Shown in pieces: positions 31,748 through 43,085 of a stretch of 64,000 nt of DNA (its first letter is position 1; each line of letters starts with the position of its first letter). The translations under genes and the position numbers were made by a program. The notes below the pieces were generated by a model that saw only the letters and a list, made by a program, of their open reading frames with translations, was not told where the DNA came from and did no database searches. The DNA comes from Paratinospora sagittata (Eukaryota; Streptophyta; Magnoliopsida; Ranunculales; Menispermaceae), in contig CM069607.1 of assembly GCA_035771175.1 (NCBI GenBank), positions 18,236,001-18,300,000 of the forward strand. The letters are read 5' to 3'.

Positions 31748-32073
31748 AAGGTCGAGCATCCAAAACTGTGTAAAGAGGGTGTTGAAACGAGTTTTAGTCA
31801 GCTAAAATGCGTTCCAGCTGGGCCAAAGGGGAATTATAGCCCATGCATCAAGTGAAACACAATTCATTTGTACTTTAACGCGTTCTACCTCCTTTCCTCG
31901 CCCCAACTTGCGTTCCATCTCACTCTCGCGTACGACGATAGTTTATTCGCTAAAATAGGCGTTGGAAAGCTTGTAGGACATCCTCTGACACTTCTACTAT
32001 CTTTTTCTTCACTTTTATTGCGTCATTGTCAAGTTCGTGCTGAAATTACTTGGTTTGGTAACTTGCATATCAA

Positions 32074-33636
32074 GTGTTTGACAAAATGCCTAGAAGGAAT
32101 CCTACAAGGAATACTCGTAATGTGGTTATTTCGCGAAGCAATAGTTTGTCTGATTGGTCATCCAGACCGGAGGAGAGGAGAAAAGAATGGGAGGACCGCC
32201 CAGCTAGACCTCGCCGTCAGTCACCATCACCACCACCTCCTATGCTTGAACAAATCTCGCACCAAGTGCTTAGACGTCTGATTTCTCTGGGAGTGTACGT
32301 GAACTTTGCATTCTTTGATCGCGCTTATGTACCACTCTGACCTCTATTTGATGAACTTGGGTGGACTTCATTCTGTCGTTTCACCGCGCTTTGGTATGAG
32401 ACTCTTGTCCAAGCATTTTATAGTGGACTTACTCAGGATGCAAATGATCGTGTTCATAACACTTACAGATATCACTCTCGTGTAATGGGTCATCTCATCG
32501 TCATCTCTCCAAGGCTCATTGAAGATAAATTTGAGATACCACGGGGTGGTCCTTATGCTTTGGACGTAAAAGGGAACATCAATTTTCCTGGCTTTGACAA
32601 GTTAGAAGTTCTTAATAACTTCCCCAAAATGATAGTGCATCCCACCTATCCTAAGAAAGTTTCTAACACCACTTTCTCATTCATGCCTCATCTTATTGAC
32701 AATGTCATTTCTCGCATCATTCTTCCAAGGAGGAGTAGTCGTAGCAACATCACTTCGGTTGATCTATTTCTTATATGGGCAATTACATCTGGGACTAAGG
32801 TCAATCTGTCCCACATTATCTGCCATCACATCGCCACTACGATAAAAAGACCAAGTGTTCTCCCTTATGTGATGCAACTTACTCCTTTCTTCGAGGAAGC
32901 CGATATTGATATGTCCACTATTCGGCCAGTTAGTCATGTTCAGTCAAGAGACGACGTTGATGTAGGTACTCTACACAACATGGGATTCTACTATGTGCCC
33001 AGGTTGCGATGATGGCTAACTCCTAGACAAGTACCACGGGGTGAGTCCTATGGTAATTTTGAGTCTCCTCACCCGAACCATCCCTCTTCCGATGAGATGG
33101 AAAACCATTTTCAGGAGGACCCTTCAGACGACAATACTTATATGACTACTAGCTCTTTTTCTGAGTTTCCCTCTGATGGTGACCCTCACCATGCTGAGGC
33201 TGGACCTAGTCAGCCACCTTCACCCGTACCATCTCTTGATTTTGACTTCAACAGTCTTAAGTAGTAGTTGCGTGAGATCCACACCACACAGACTACTTTC
33301 ATGGCTTTCATGCAATCTGATCTCACAGCTATTCACACTGCCGTGACTTGTCTCGCTAACCGTCATGATCGTGTCTCCCGCTTCCTTGGATATCGTGATG
33401 ATCTTTCAGCAGAGGCGTCTTTTTATTTATAGTTTTAACATTTTCGGAGTCGTTTCGACTTACTTGAGCACCATATCCTTCATCATTCTCAGTCGTTGAT
33501 GCATGATTTTTTCTGTACTGCTGCACCTCCACCTCCCCGCGCGTTTGATATGCTGCATAACTTGATCGTCTCTCAAGATGATATCTTTCAAGATTTGGAG
33601 CGATAGGCAGCTCTGTTTGATCCACTGGCGGAATAG
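32074..33636 (+). pseudogene. Sirevirus envelope-like ORF (broken)
   Basis: A single reading frame runs from the ATG at 32074 to a TAG at 33634-33636, just before the polypurine tract. It is interrupted by stops at 32338, 33010, 33262, 33265, 33430, 33436 and 33604, most of them explicable by one C-to-T or G-to-A change. The N-terminus is Arg/Pro-rich (R-R-N-P-T-R-N-T-R). The middle resembles the 'putative plant transposon protein' domain seen in envelope-like ORFs of Sirevirus and Athila elements (motifs L-G-W near 32355, I-I-L-P-R-R-S-S-R-S near 32725). The C-terminus is acidic, Ser/Pro-rich and then likely coiled. No signal peptide or transmembrane helix is evident. A role as a true envelope protein is unproven for this family. 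Confidence 0.7.
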
Positions 33637-33654
33637 TTTCACCTTTTTTGATAA

Positions 33655-33735
33655 TACAAAAGGGGGAGAATTTTGTGGATTATGCTGAGCACAGATTCAT
33701 GGGGAGTTAGAGGAGTATGTAGGATTATGGGGGAG
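33655..33735 (+). other. Multiple polypurine tracts
   Basis: AAAAGGGGGAGAA (about 33658-33670), GGGGAG near 33700 and GGGGGAG near 33730 are purine runs in front of the 3' LTR. Several such tracts in a row are a known Sirevirus feature. Confidence 0.6.
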
Positions 33736-33949
33736 TTTTTATATTTTTTTGTCCCATTTTGAACTCTCTCTTTGAACTCTAGCATTTGGATGAATATAAT
33801 GTTATACTCTGATACATGTTATGGTATGCTTATTGTTTTGACATGCAACTGTTATGTGCATTTATGTAATTGTTCCATCTATAAGTATTATCTATTCATC
33901 AAGCTTCAGTTGCTTCAATTAGGCCTAGAGTAAGATGTTTGAAATCATA

Positions 33950-34229
33950 AAAAAGGCAAATGATATTTTATGTTATCTAACTTGTGTGTTGGCCATGTTT
34001 CAGTTTAATGTGTTATAAGTCTTAAAGTTAGAAATAGAAATAGTACACTCATCAAGCGTAGAAGTTCCAAAAGAAAGAGCTGAAGCACAAATACCAAGGT
34101 ACTCTAACTTGTAAACAAAGCAAGTCAACTAAAGTCAAGACAAAGCAGAAGAACGGAACCCCTCAAAACGTTGTAACTGCTTTAGATCTTTTTAGGTTGT
34201 AAGTTTCTTTCAGTAATTGATTAGCCATT
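33950..34229 (+). repeat. Sirevirus 3' LTR remnant
   Basis: From about 33957 the sequence matches the 5' LTR from its position about 40 onward (GATATTTTATGTTATCTAA... through CAGTAATTGAT). It stops at CCATT (34225-34229), where Tekay C inserted. The first 40 bp do not align cleanly, so the outer edge is uncertain. Confidence 0.8.
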
Positions 34230-37200
34230 TGTGACGCCCCGAAAATTATTTCATCTAGCCCATAACCCAATTGCATTTTGCCCAAACTCTATGTGTTGCC
34301 TTGATATGTTTGGTGTTTGTTTGATGGTTGTTTAATGCTTGTATATTTGATGCTTGATAATGTATATAAATATGGGCATCATAAATTGTATATGGGTCAT
34401 GTTAAATTAAAGTATAATGCATATGTTATTATTTAAGCATGGGCCCATTAAACCATGAATTGATATGTGTTAGGATTGATTGAATAAAAGGATAAATGAA
34501 AATGAAAATTTGGTGTATTAAATGGATTGGACATTTAAAATACATGGGAGCATGAGATTAGTTAAAGTACATGTGGTTGGTATGGGTAGTATGAGACCAA
34601 CACATGTCAAGTTGGTGCATGAGAATGGACAAGTGTCCCATGCCCCATTTCTTTTCTCTAACACATGTCAAGTTGGTGCATGAGACCAACACATGTCAAG
34701 TTGGTGCATGAGAATGAACAAGTGTCCCATGCCCCATTTCTCTTCTCCAATACATGTCAAGTTGGTGCATGAAAATGGACAAGTGTCCCATGCCCCATTT
34801 CTCTTCTCCAACAAATGTCAAGTTGGTGCATGAGACCAACACATGTCAAGTTGGTGCATTTCCCCCATTTCTCTTCTCCAATACATGTCAAGTTGGTGCA
34901 TGAAAATAGACAAGTGTCCCATGCCCCATTTCTCTTCTCTAACACATGTCAAGTTGGTGCATGAGACCAACACATGTCAAGTTGGTGCATGAGAATGGAC
35001 AAGTGTTCCATGCCCCATTTCTCTTCTCCAATACATGTCAAGTTGGTGCATGAAAATGAACAAGTGTCCCATGCCCCATTTCTCCTCTCCAACACATGTC
35101 AAGGTTGGTGCACGAGAGTGGACAAGTGTCCCATGCCCTACTTCTCTTCCCCAAGGAAGTCTTAGAGGGTGAGATGAGTAGAGAGAAAGGAAAAAAGAAG
35201 AGAAAGGGAAGAAGAAGAGAAAGAAAGAGGGAGTTGCTTTGAGGAAAATCTCTGCAACATTTTCATCAAAGAGCTGGATCTTAAGGATATATGGTCCGAT
35301 TGAGCTCCAAATTTTTCAGAAAGTTCATAGCTTATGGTTATTCATTATGGTCGGTGGAGATCTTGATTAGAGTTTTCTTCTAAGAGATATAACCTCTCAA
35401 ACAAAGCTGGTCGGAAAGTCTGGATTTCTCGCGCAGTTTCGATCAAAAACATAGATCTCCTAAATCTACCGTGGATGGATATGGTATTTGGGTATGTGGT
35501 TTAATATTGATCTTTCTGCATTATGAATGGTGGAGATGTTTATGGCTTTAGTATGTTGTGTGATATAGTCATCTGAGTTTGAGTGTTTGCAGCAGGAAAG
35601 GAGAAATTATCTGATTAGAGACATGTTCATCAAAGTGGCTTATCTTTTCAGTCAACCTTCGGATTGAGCTGATTTTTGGACAGAAGGTTTGGTTCTTAAC
35701 ATACTTCAATCTGTACGGTTGATTTTGTGATTAAATATTTCTGTTGGTAGATTGATACATCTGAACAGAATATTAAATGAAGAATTGGTAGGGTTGCTTG
35801 TATTAGACCTAAATTTAGAATATGAACTTAGACCTTTCCAAATAGTTGCATGTCCACTATGTTGACCTAGTTGCCATTGTTGATGAACCCATGATGCAAA
35901 ATCAGTGATATACATGGCTGAACATGGTGACCTAGTGTAAATCGGCAATATGGCCTATGTATGGAAAATTTCATATTTTAGGGCTTTTGATGCTTTTGCC
36001 CTAGAATCATTGAATTGATGCAACTTATGTTTAATTAAGCATGATTAGGGTTGATTATGCTACTGATTTGGTGGTTGTGACCATATCATGGGTTATGCCT
36101 ACTTGTGATCAAATGGCCTAATTTGAGCATGTTTATGCCTAAGGAATTAAAAATCAATATTTTTGAATAATAGAAAGGTTTATGAATGAGAACTATGCAT
36201 TAGAAGCCTAAGTCATGTGAGTTGAGTTTGAGTTGTATGATGGGATTAGATGGGATTTAGGCCTATTGTTTATATGTGGGCTGATTTAGGGTTGATGTGT
36301 AATGTCTATGTCATTGAGCATAGAAATTGATGTATGGTTGGATATTGATGAATGTTTCAGGACCTTGATTGGATTGATTTGGTTTGGTGTCCGTGTGTGG
36401 TTAGATACTCTCGTGAGGCTTGGTTGTGAGTAGACTTCATTTATAATTATATCTTTTATGTCATCATATCACTTATATATATTGTATGTTGAAAGCATGA
36501 ATGTGTTCTAATATTTTGAATGATGCATTGATTTGAGAAAACCTTCTGACTTTGGTTGGGCCCATCTATCTGGCTAATAGGGGGACTTAACCTTGTCATA
36601 GGAGGGTTTTAAAAAGGAAATATTTGGGGATGAGAACGGTACGGTGAAATAGACGTGCACTACTAACCCCAAATAAACATGATTGGGGTCAACGGTACGG
36701 TGAAATAGACGTGCACTAGTAAGCCCAATGCATGTGAAATGTGGATCCAAATTGATAAGCTTTTACTTGCATCGAACTTATTATAAATGCTTGATATCTA
36801 TATGTTATGAGCTTTTAATCATGCTACACATTGACATGCATACATGATATTTATTGAGGAGTATTGATAGCATATTTGAATTATATTCACTGGGCACCGT
36901 TGGCTCACCCTCATTTTTCTCTTTCAGCTCCTTCTGTCCCGAATAAGGGCAAAGGAGTAGTCATATCTTGAGGGCCTTGCCTGCGAGAGAATCCAAGGCC
37001 TCGATGTGAGTTGAGAGGCATTTTGATTGAATTGTGTTTGAAATTATGATGTATTATATTTTGGACTATGTAATTATAACACTTACCACATTGTAGTATG
37101 GGTGAGTTGAGACTTGTTAGATAGACCATGTGGGCACATGAAGGTTTTTTTGTACCCATAGTTTTGGACTTTATGTGTATGTCAATCTTGATGGACTGTA

Positions 37201-37448
37201 GGGATTATGAAGGTCTTATTTATGGTTCATTTTTATGGAGTATCTCTTGTCTTGGATGATTAATACGGTTGGTAGTTTTGTTTAGTACCTTTTTATATTA
37301 TGTCATTGTTTGGGATAAGGCTCGTAGGGTCTCAACCACCTCGTGGAGGTTGAGAAGTGGTTGGAGATGCCTACGCCGGGCATTTCGCCCTGGCATTCCG
37401 CACACCATTCCTTGCGGGGTTGGTGGTCCGAGGTGCGGGGTCGCCACA
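34230..37448 (+). repeat. Tekay C 5' LTR (3.2 kb)
   Basis: It begins TGTGACGCCCCG and ends GGTCGCCACA, two bases before the primer site. It is colinear with the solo LTR at 48005-50852 (2848 bp); most of the extra length is the tandem array at 34602-35160. It contains two copies of a segment with CGGTACGGTGAAATAGACGT (about 36637-36657 and 36693-36713). It is noncoding. Confidence 0.92.
34602..35160. repeat. Higher-order tandem array in Tekay C LTR
   Basis: The core ACATGTCAAGTTGGTGCATG occurs about eleven times, with spacings near 60, 29, 61, 61, 29, 41, 60, 29, 61 and 60 bp. A short unit (29 bp, with GAGACCAAC) and a long unit (about 61 bp, with ACAAGTGTCCCATGCCCCA and TTTCTCTTCTCC) therefore alternate into a block of about 150 bp. 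The solo LTR copy has a single unit here. Confidence 0.9.
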
Positions 37449-37450
37449 GT

Positions 37451-37462
37451 TGGTATCAGAGC
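37451..37462 (+). other. Tekay C primer-binding site
   Basis: TGGTATCAGAGC is an exact match to the site complementary to the initiator tRNA-Met 3' end, two bases after the LTR. Confidence 0.93.
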
Positions 37463-37649
37463 CCATGTTTACTAGGTTTGGTCTATGTATTGGACTTAGA
37501 TGACTTTGACCTAGGAATTGGGTGAGAGATTTAGGTGGTTAAAAAGCTTAAGAGAACTAACTTAAAATCCTTACTATCATATTTTCTGTGTGTATTCTAC
37601 GATATGGGTAGTTATGAGGCTTTGTTAATGTTTTAAATTCTCTAATGTG

Positions 37650-38191
37650 TGATGGTTGCTCGTATGTCTACTTCTCATTGTCATGAGGAGGAGCAAGAGA
37701 TTGAGACAGCCACACACAGGGCCATCCGATGATGACCGGATGGGGAGCATGGAAGATATCATTCAGGCACATGGCCGCTTGATGGCAGCCTAGACTGCAC
37801 AGATACATGCGTTGGTGCAGCAAGTCGAGGTTGTTGCTCGACAGTCTCCTCAGACAATGCATTAGGAGGCGGGCACTAGTGGGGCCGAGGCGGCTATGTG
37901 GCGACATCTCAGACTGGATCATCTGCGCCTAGGGCTCCGTTATTATGTTATCAATGTGGGCAAGCTGGGCATAGGAAGTTAGAGTGTCCAAGTCTTCAGA
38001 GGGCTCCAAGATTTGTGCAGCTGTCTAGTGCCAGAGAGACAGCGAAGGCGGCTACTGAGCCAATCCCGACAACATCCAGGACTTTGGTGGAAGGTACTCT
38101 TATTATTTGTGGTGCTTCTATGCATGTATTATTTGATGTTGGGTTTACATTATCATTCATATTTGGACGTATGGTAGATAGTTGCATTTAA
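37650..38191 (+). pseudogene. Tekay C gag remnant and protease (broken)
   Basis: A short gag N-terminus with stops near 37650-37870 leads almost directly to a CCHC knuckle (C-Y-Q-C-G-Q-A-G-H-R-K-L-E-C, about 37946-37987). The retrotransposon capsid domain that should lie between is missing. Protease follows at about 38085-38190 with the segment V-L-F-D-V-G-F-T-L-S-F-I; the active-site triad reads D-V-G rather than D-S/T-G. The frame ends at a stop at 38191. Confidence 0.8.
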
Positions 38192-38339
38192 CTCCCATTA
38201 GGGCCAGTACATGGTTAGTGGTGAATACTGTAGCTGGGGAGAGGATCTACCCGAACATGATCTGTAGCCAGTGTGTGGTTCAAATTGGTGATGTTGAGAT
38301 GCCTTTTGACTTTCGAGTCCTAGAGTTTTTAGAGATGAT

Positions 38340-39947
38340 GCAATTCTAGGGATGGATTGGCTCGCGGGTTGTCATGCAGTTGTCGACTGTTTCGCGAAGA
38401 GAATCATTTTCCAGGTCCCCGGACACCCAGTATTTACACTACAGGGTAGAGCTTCAGACCAGACAGTCACAAGGGGTAGATTTGTGACTGATGGAGATAG
38501 GGAGATTTTGGCTGGGTTAGTGCCTGATGAGGAAGAGACTAGTGAGGTGATACTTGAGGATATTGCCATTGTTAGGGACTTTCAAGATGTGTTCCCTGCG
38601 GATCTTCCAGGATTACCACCGAAGCGAGAGATCGATTTCATTATTGAACTAGTCCCTGGCACGAAGCCTATCTCCATGACACCATATAGAATGACGCTAA
38701 CCGAGTTGAGAGAGTTGTAGAAATAGCTCGATGAGTTATTGGCTAAGGGCTTTATTTGCCCGAGCGTGTCACCCTGGGGAGCTCCAGTTCTTTTTGTGAA
38801 AAAGAAAGATGGGAACTTGCGGTTGTGCATCGACTATCGCCAATTGAACAAGGTGACCATCAAGAACAAATATCCTCTCCCAAGGATTGATGACTTGTTT
38901 GATCAGTTGAGGGGAGCGAAGTATTTTTCAAAGATTAATTTGCGCTCCGGGTATCATCAGCTGAGGATCAGGGAGGAGGATGTGCCTAAGACAGCATTCA
39001 GAACCCGCTATGGACATTATGAGTTCCTTTTGATGCCATTTGGTGTGACTAATGCACTGGCAATGTTCATGGACCTGATGCAGAGGGTCTTTAGGCAGTA
39101 TCTGGATAAGTTTGTCATCGTCTTCATTGATGACATATTGGTGTATTCCAAGACTCGGGCTGAGCATGAGGAACACCTCAGAGTGACCTTGCAGGCTCTG
39201 AGGGAGCATAGGCTATATGAAAAGCTGAGCAAGTTCGAGTTTTGGATCACCGAAGTGAAGTTCTTAGGTCATGTGGTGAGTTCTGAGGGGATTTCAGTTG
39301 ATTCGTCTAAGGTTGAAGTCATTATCAGTTGGCCTAGGCCTACCACAGTGACCGAGATCAGAAGCTTTCTTGGGTTAGCTGGTTACTATAGGAGATTCGT
39401 TCAGGGATTCTCCAAGATAGCTACGCCTATGACTAGGCTCACCCAGAAAGATGTGTCCTTTGTATGGACCGAGGAGTGTGAGAATGCCTTTTTAGAGGCG
39501 AAGAAAAGATTGACATCTACGCCAGTGTTGATTTTGCCAGAGCCTGATCAGGAGTTGGTTATCTATACTGATGCCTCTCGTATCGGCTTGGGTTGCGTGT
39601 TGATGCAGAAGGATAGGGTCGTTCCTTATGCATCGAGGCAGTTGAAGGTGCATGAAAAGAACTATCCTGTTCATGACTTAAAACTGGCCGCAGTGGTTTT
39701 TGCTTTGAATATTTGGAGGCATTATCTCTATGGTGAGAGATTCACTTTGTATTTTGACCATAAGAGCCTCAAATATTTGTTCTCTAAGAAGGAATTGAAC
39801 ATGAGGCAAAGAAGGTGGTTAGAGCTCCTCAAAGATTATGATTTTACGTTGGAATACCACCCAGGTAAAGCCAATGTAGTGGCTGATGCGTTGAGCAGGA
39901 AGCGGGTAGAGACAGTTATGGTAGCATGCCAAATGTCTCATGAGTAA
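38340..39947 (+). pseudogene. Tekay C reverse transcriptase / RNase H
   Basis: One frame from 38352 carries G-M-D-W-L-A-G (end of protease) and P-P-K-R-E-I-D-F, then two close TAG stops (38718 and 38724). It then runs open for 402 codons (38739-39947). The polymerase has [34 protein letters not shown] and the catalytic F-I-D-D-I-L-V-Y-S. RNase H has [14 protein letters not shown], then Y-L-F-S-K-K-E-L-N and [10 protein letters not shown]. This is the best preserved pol segment in the window, but the upstream stops make it inactive. Confidence 0.92.
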
Positions 39948-40099
39948 AGACTACTTGAGGCGGTTACGGTTATGAGTATATGTGCTACCCCTTCAGATCA
40001 GATTGTGATATGTGCTCAGATGAGAGCTCAGCCTACATAGGTCGAGGAGGTGATTGACCAACAGAGACTTGACGTTGATTTTGTGATGTACAAGTCTTG

Positions 40100-41477
40100 G
40101 GCTGAGAGCAGTGATTTTACTGATTGGCACTTGTCATATGATGGTGCCTTGAGATCCACGACTTAGACAGAGTGTTCTCCAAGAGGCTCACAGATCTCAT
40201 TATGCTATTCATCCTGGCGGAACCAAGATGTATCATGATATGAAAAGAATGTATTGGTGACCCGACATGAAGAGAGAGATAGCTTAGTTCATTCAAAGGT
40301 GTGAGATCTGTCAGAGGGTCAAAGCTGAGCATCAGAGGCCTGGCAGATGCAACCGCTTGCTATTCCTGAGTGGAAGTGGGAGCATGTCACTATGGACTTT
40401 GTTGTGGGATTACCCAACACCCCGAGGAGACATAATGCTGTTTGGGTTATTATTGATCGCTTGACTAAGTCCGCTCACTTTCTACCGGTGAACACTAAGG
40501 ATTCTATGGACAAGCTGAGCAGACTCTATATGCGGGAGATAGTCAGATTACATGGACTGCCAGTTTCGATTGTGTCAGATAGGGATCCGAGGTTTACATC
40601 GGTATTCTGGCAGGGGTTGCAGAGGCAGCTCGGCACTAGACTAGATCTCAGTACTGCTTTTCACCCTCAGACGGATGGCCAGTTTGAGAGGTTGATATCG
40701 ATTTTGGAGAATATGCTTCGAGCTTGTGTCCTTGAGTCCAGTGGTAACTGGGAGGAGTACATACATCTGTGTGAGTTCGCGTACAACAACATCTATCAGT
40801 CCAGTATTGGCATGGCTCCTTTTGAGGCATTGTATGGTCGATCATGTAGATCTTTGGTCTGTTGGACGGAGGTAGGGGATATTGCAGTGATGGGACCAGA
40901 GTTTGTACAAGAACACACAGAGAAGGTTAAGATGATCAAGCATAATATGAAGGTAGCCCAAGACAGGCAGAAGAGTTATGCTGATGCCAAGCGGAAGACC
41001 GTAGAGTTTGAGGTGGGTGACCAAGTTTTATTGAAGGTCTCACCTCAGAAGGGCCAGATGAGATTTGGGATAAAAGGCAAGCGCGCTCCGAGATTTATTG
41101 GGTCGTTTGAGGTTTTAGAACGAATTGGCCCCGTCGCTTACCGATTAGCCTTGCCACCTCAGTTAGCAGCAGTCCACAATGTCTTTCATGTGTCAATGCT
41201 GACAGTGTACAAGAGTGATTTTGATCACGTCTTGGACTGGAGGAACATTGAGCTAAGGCAGGATGGGACTTATGTTGAGGAACCTATTCAGATACTTGAC
41301 CGGAAGGTCCAGAGGTTACGTAACCGCGAGATTCCGATGGTTAAGGTGAGATGGCAGTTCCATGGCGAGGAGCAGGTTACTTGGGAGCGTGAGGACTACA
41401 TGATGGAGCACCTTGCCGAGTTCATGGGCTTACGTAATTTCTTAACCTTAAAACTTCAAGGACGAAGTTCATTCTAA
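40100..41477 (+). pseudogene. Tekay C integrase with chromodomain (upstream part broken)
   Basis: 40100-40346 keeps a decayed H2C2 zinc region (M-Y-H-D-M-K-R-M-Y-W, C-E-I-C-Q-R-V-K) with stops. 40347-41477 is one open frame: catalytic Asp in T-M-D-F-V-V-G-L-P, Asp in S-D-R-D-P-R-F, Glu in D-G-Q-F-E-R-L-I, the G-P-F-E/Y-like C-terminal domain and a final chromodomain (P-I-Q-I-L-D-R-K, V-K-V-R-W, T-W-E-R-E). The chromodomain places it in the chromoviruses; it is thought to guide insertion to methylated histones. The stop is 12 bp before the LTR. Confidence 0.92.
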
Positions 41478-41488
41478 GGTGGGTGTGA

Positions 41489-41604
41489 TGTGACGCCCCG
41501 AAAATTATTTCATCTAGCCCATAACCCAATTCCATTTTGCCCAAACTTTATGTGTTGCCTTGATATGTTTGGTGTTTGTTTGATGGTTGTTTAATGTTTG
41601 TATT
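41489..41604 (+). repeat. Tekay C 3' LTR, first 116 bp only
   Basis: TGTGACGCCCCGAAAATT through TTAATGTTTGTAT matches the start of the 5' LTR. It then switches abruptly to unrelated spacer sequence. A deletion removed the rest of this LTR and everything that lay beyond it, including the remainder of the Sirevirus LTR. Confidence 0.9.
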
Positions 41605-42455
41605 ATGATCTTTTCTTTGTTACCTATGCATTAATTCACTTGAGCCATATATGTTAAATTCCTTATTTTTCCACCTATGCATCCTATACACTTTGAGTAT
41701 GTTGGAGTGTTATCTTTTTGTAAGGTTGAAAAGGGGGCAATGAAAAAGGGTGAAAAGAAGGTGATGCGGAGGAGTATATTGGGAGTTTGCAAAGTTCTCT
41801 AGTTTATTTAAAAAAAAATGAGAAAAAAAAGAAAAAAAAATGCTATACCTATGTGTTAAAAAAAAAGTTTGGGGGTGTAGTATTCTATGAAAAAAAAGAA
41901 AAAAAAAGCAAACAAAAAAATGGGGATGGAATGAAAAGTTTGAATTTTGAAGTGGATATATGTAATCATTGTACAGTTTTTGGTTCTAAATTTATTGTTT
42001 CGGATGTTTATGATTAATCAAAGTGCTTAGGGTGTTTTGAGCCTAAATGTTTCTGACTTTTCCCTACCTTTGAACCTTAGCCATACATTACAACTTAGGA
42101 AAGACCTATGGATTCTAAATGGCATGTGATCTACATTAGTAAAGAGTGGTATGAAAGATTTTCCTATGGGATTAACTTTATATATATATATATATCTGTT
42201 TGAGATCACTTACACTTCATACTTGCTTGCACTTGTTTATGAATTTCATGAATGATTTTATGAGATTGACTATGTGATGGTGTGTTTGAGAATGGGAGAT
42301 TAGGTTAGGTGAGAAGTTGGATTGAAATTCTAGACATCTCTAACACTCTTGAAACTTTCCGATGAGTTATTATCTTTCAATATGATCTTAGAGGCCATCA
42401 TGATGATATGCATGTTATATTTTGAATCCAAGTTTAATTTGTTTGAGAATACGAT
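41605..42455 (+). other. Fragment of Athila/Tat-type post-integrase spacer
   Basis: This is AT-rich, noncoding DNA with a purine tract AAAAGTTTGGGGGTGTAG (about 41862-41880) like the tracts in the minus-strand Athila spacer (14586-16260). A GAGATCACTTACACTTCA..CTTGCTTGCA stretch around 42203-42235 loosely resembles the complement of 14850-14910. No gene was found. It ends exactly at the CACTA terminus at 42456. Confidence 0.45.
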
Positions 42456-42607
42456 CACTACAAGAAAGTAGTGTATTCATGACATAAGAAACACCACAAA
42501 CAATTTAAATATGTTGTTGTTAGTAATTATGACAAAAAAACACAACACATACTCCATGACCATGGTCTAAAATAATAAAATAACCATGGTAACTTTTGAC
42601 CGTGGTT
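42456..42607. promoter_or_regulatory. CACTA terminal and subterminal repeats
   Basis: The terminus CACTACaagaaaGTAGTG (42456-42473) is itself an inverted repeat of CACTAC. ACC(A/G)TGGT motifs occur three times within the first 150 bp (42558-42567, around 42582-42591, 42598-42607); two are perfect palindromes. Such motifs are the usual transposase-binding sites in En/Spm elements. Confidence 0.65.
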
Positions 42608-42785
42608 AAAAGATAAAATCCCCTGTTTTGAAAACCCACTATCACAACAACGCAAATACATCTTCGAAGATGGATCTTGCTGGTCATGGAGGAAACGCGC
42701 GAAATGAAAACTAAGCCGGGAAATGTAAGCCGGCCAAAAGATTTCTCCCACGATTGTGTGCGGGTAGCTGCCTGATTTTTTTCTT

Positions 42786-43085
42786 TCGTGTTTGTTTCGG
42801 ATTTCATAGCTAAAACAAAAGGAATGAGGTTAATAGTTCTTATGGTTCTTCAAATTGAAAGCGAGAGTGCTCCCAGGTCAGTGATCCTCTTTTTTCCTTC
42901 TATTTCATGCTTTAGATAATCAAATCTCTTTTTGCCCTTATATTGACATTCCTACTATGCCCCATTTTTTGTTTCGTGTTTGTTTCGTATTTCAGAGCTA
43001 AAACAAAAGGAAAGGGGTTACGAGAAGAGAACCATTCTTCAAATCAAAAGCCTTGCTACGAGAGTGTTCTTCAAATCGAAAGCCT
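42786..43085. repeat. Imperfect direct repeat in CACTA leader
   Basis: 42786-42872 and 42973-43085 share CGTGTTTGTTTCG(G/T)ATTTCA, GAGCTAAAACAAAAGGAA-like text and TTCTTCAAAT(T/C)(G/A)AAAG. The rest of 42456-43735 is AT-rich with no convincing ORF and probably holds the CACTA promoter, leader and part of an intron. Confidence 0.7.

Larger units (their letters stand above)
22768..34229 (+). mobile_element. Ty1/copia Sirevirus-type retrotransposon, defective, with envelope-like ORF
   Basis: Order: 5' LTR 22768-24379, primer site 24382-24393, gag 24435-25782 continuing at 28780, protease/integrase 29034-30345, reverse transcriptase/RNase H 30540-31500, palindromic region about 31730-31870, envelope-like ORF 32074-33636, repeated polypurine tracts 33655-33730, and 3' LTR remnant to 34229. 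This gag-pol-extra ORF arrangement with several polypurine tracts is the hallmark of Sireviruses (SIRE/Maximus). A 3.0-kb solo LTR interrupts gag. Its 3' LTR is cut by the Tekay element at 34230. Stops and frameshifts occur throughout, and part of the polymerase is deleted. Confidence 0.9.
34230..41604 (+). mobile_element. Tekay-type chromovirus (Ty3/gypsy) element C, defective
   Basis: 5' LTR 34230-37448, initiator-tRNA-Met primer site 37451-37462, shortened gag with a zinc knuckle, protease, reverse transcriptase/RNase H, integrase with a C-terminal chromodomain, then a 3' LTR (41489 on) cut after 116 bp. It inserted into the Sirevirus 3' LTR; the left target copy is CCATT. The internal region is about 4.0 kb, short for the lineage because the capsid part of gag is mostly gone. 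A solo LTR of the same family lies at 48005-50852. Confidence 0.9.

Noticed and set aside
34602..35160. Regularly spaced repeats resembling a CRISPR array
   Set aside because: The units abut with almost no unique spacer, sit inside a plant LTR and have a two-unit higher-order pattern. This is ordinary tandem amplification.
34757..35165. Cys/His-rich ORFs on both strands across the tandem array
   Set aside because: The repeated amino-acid pattern simply mirrors the DNA repeat.
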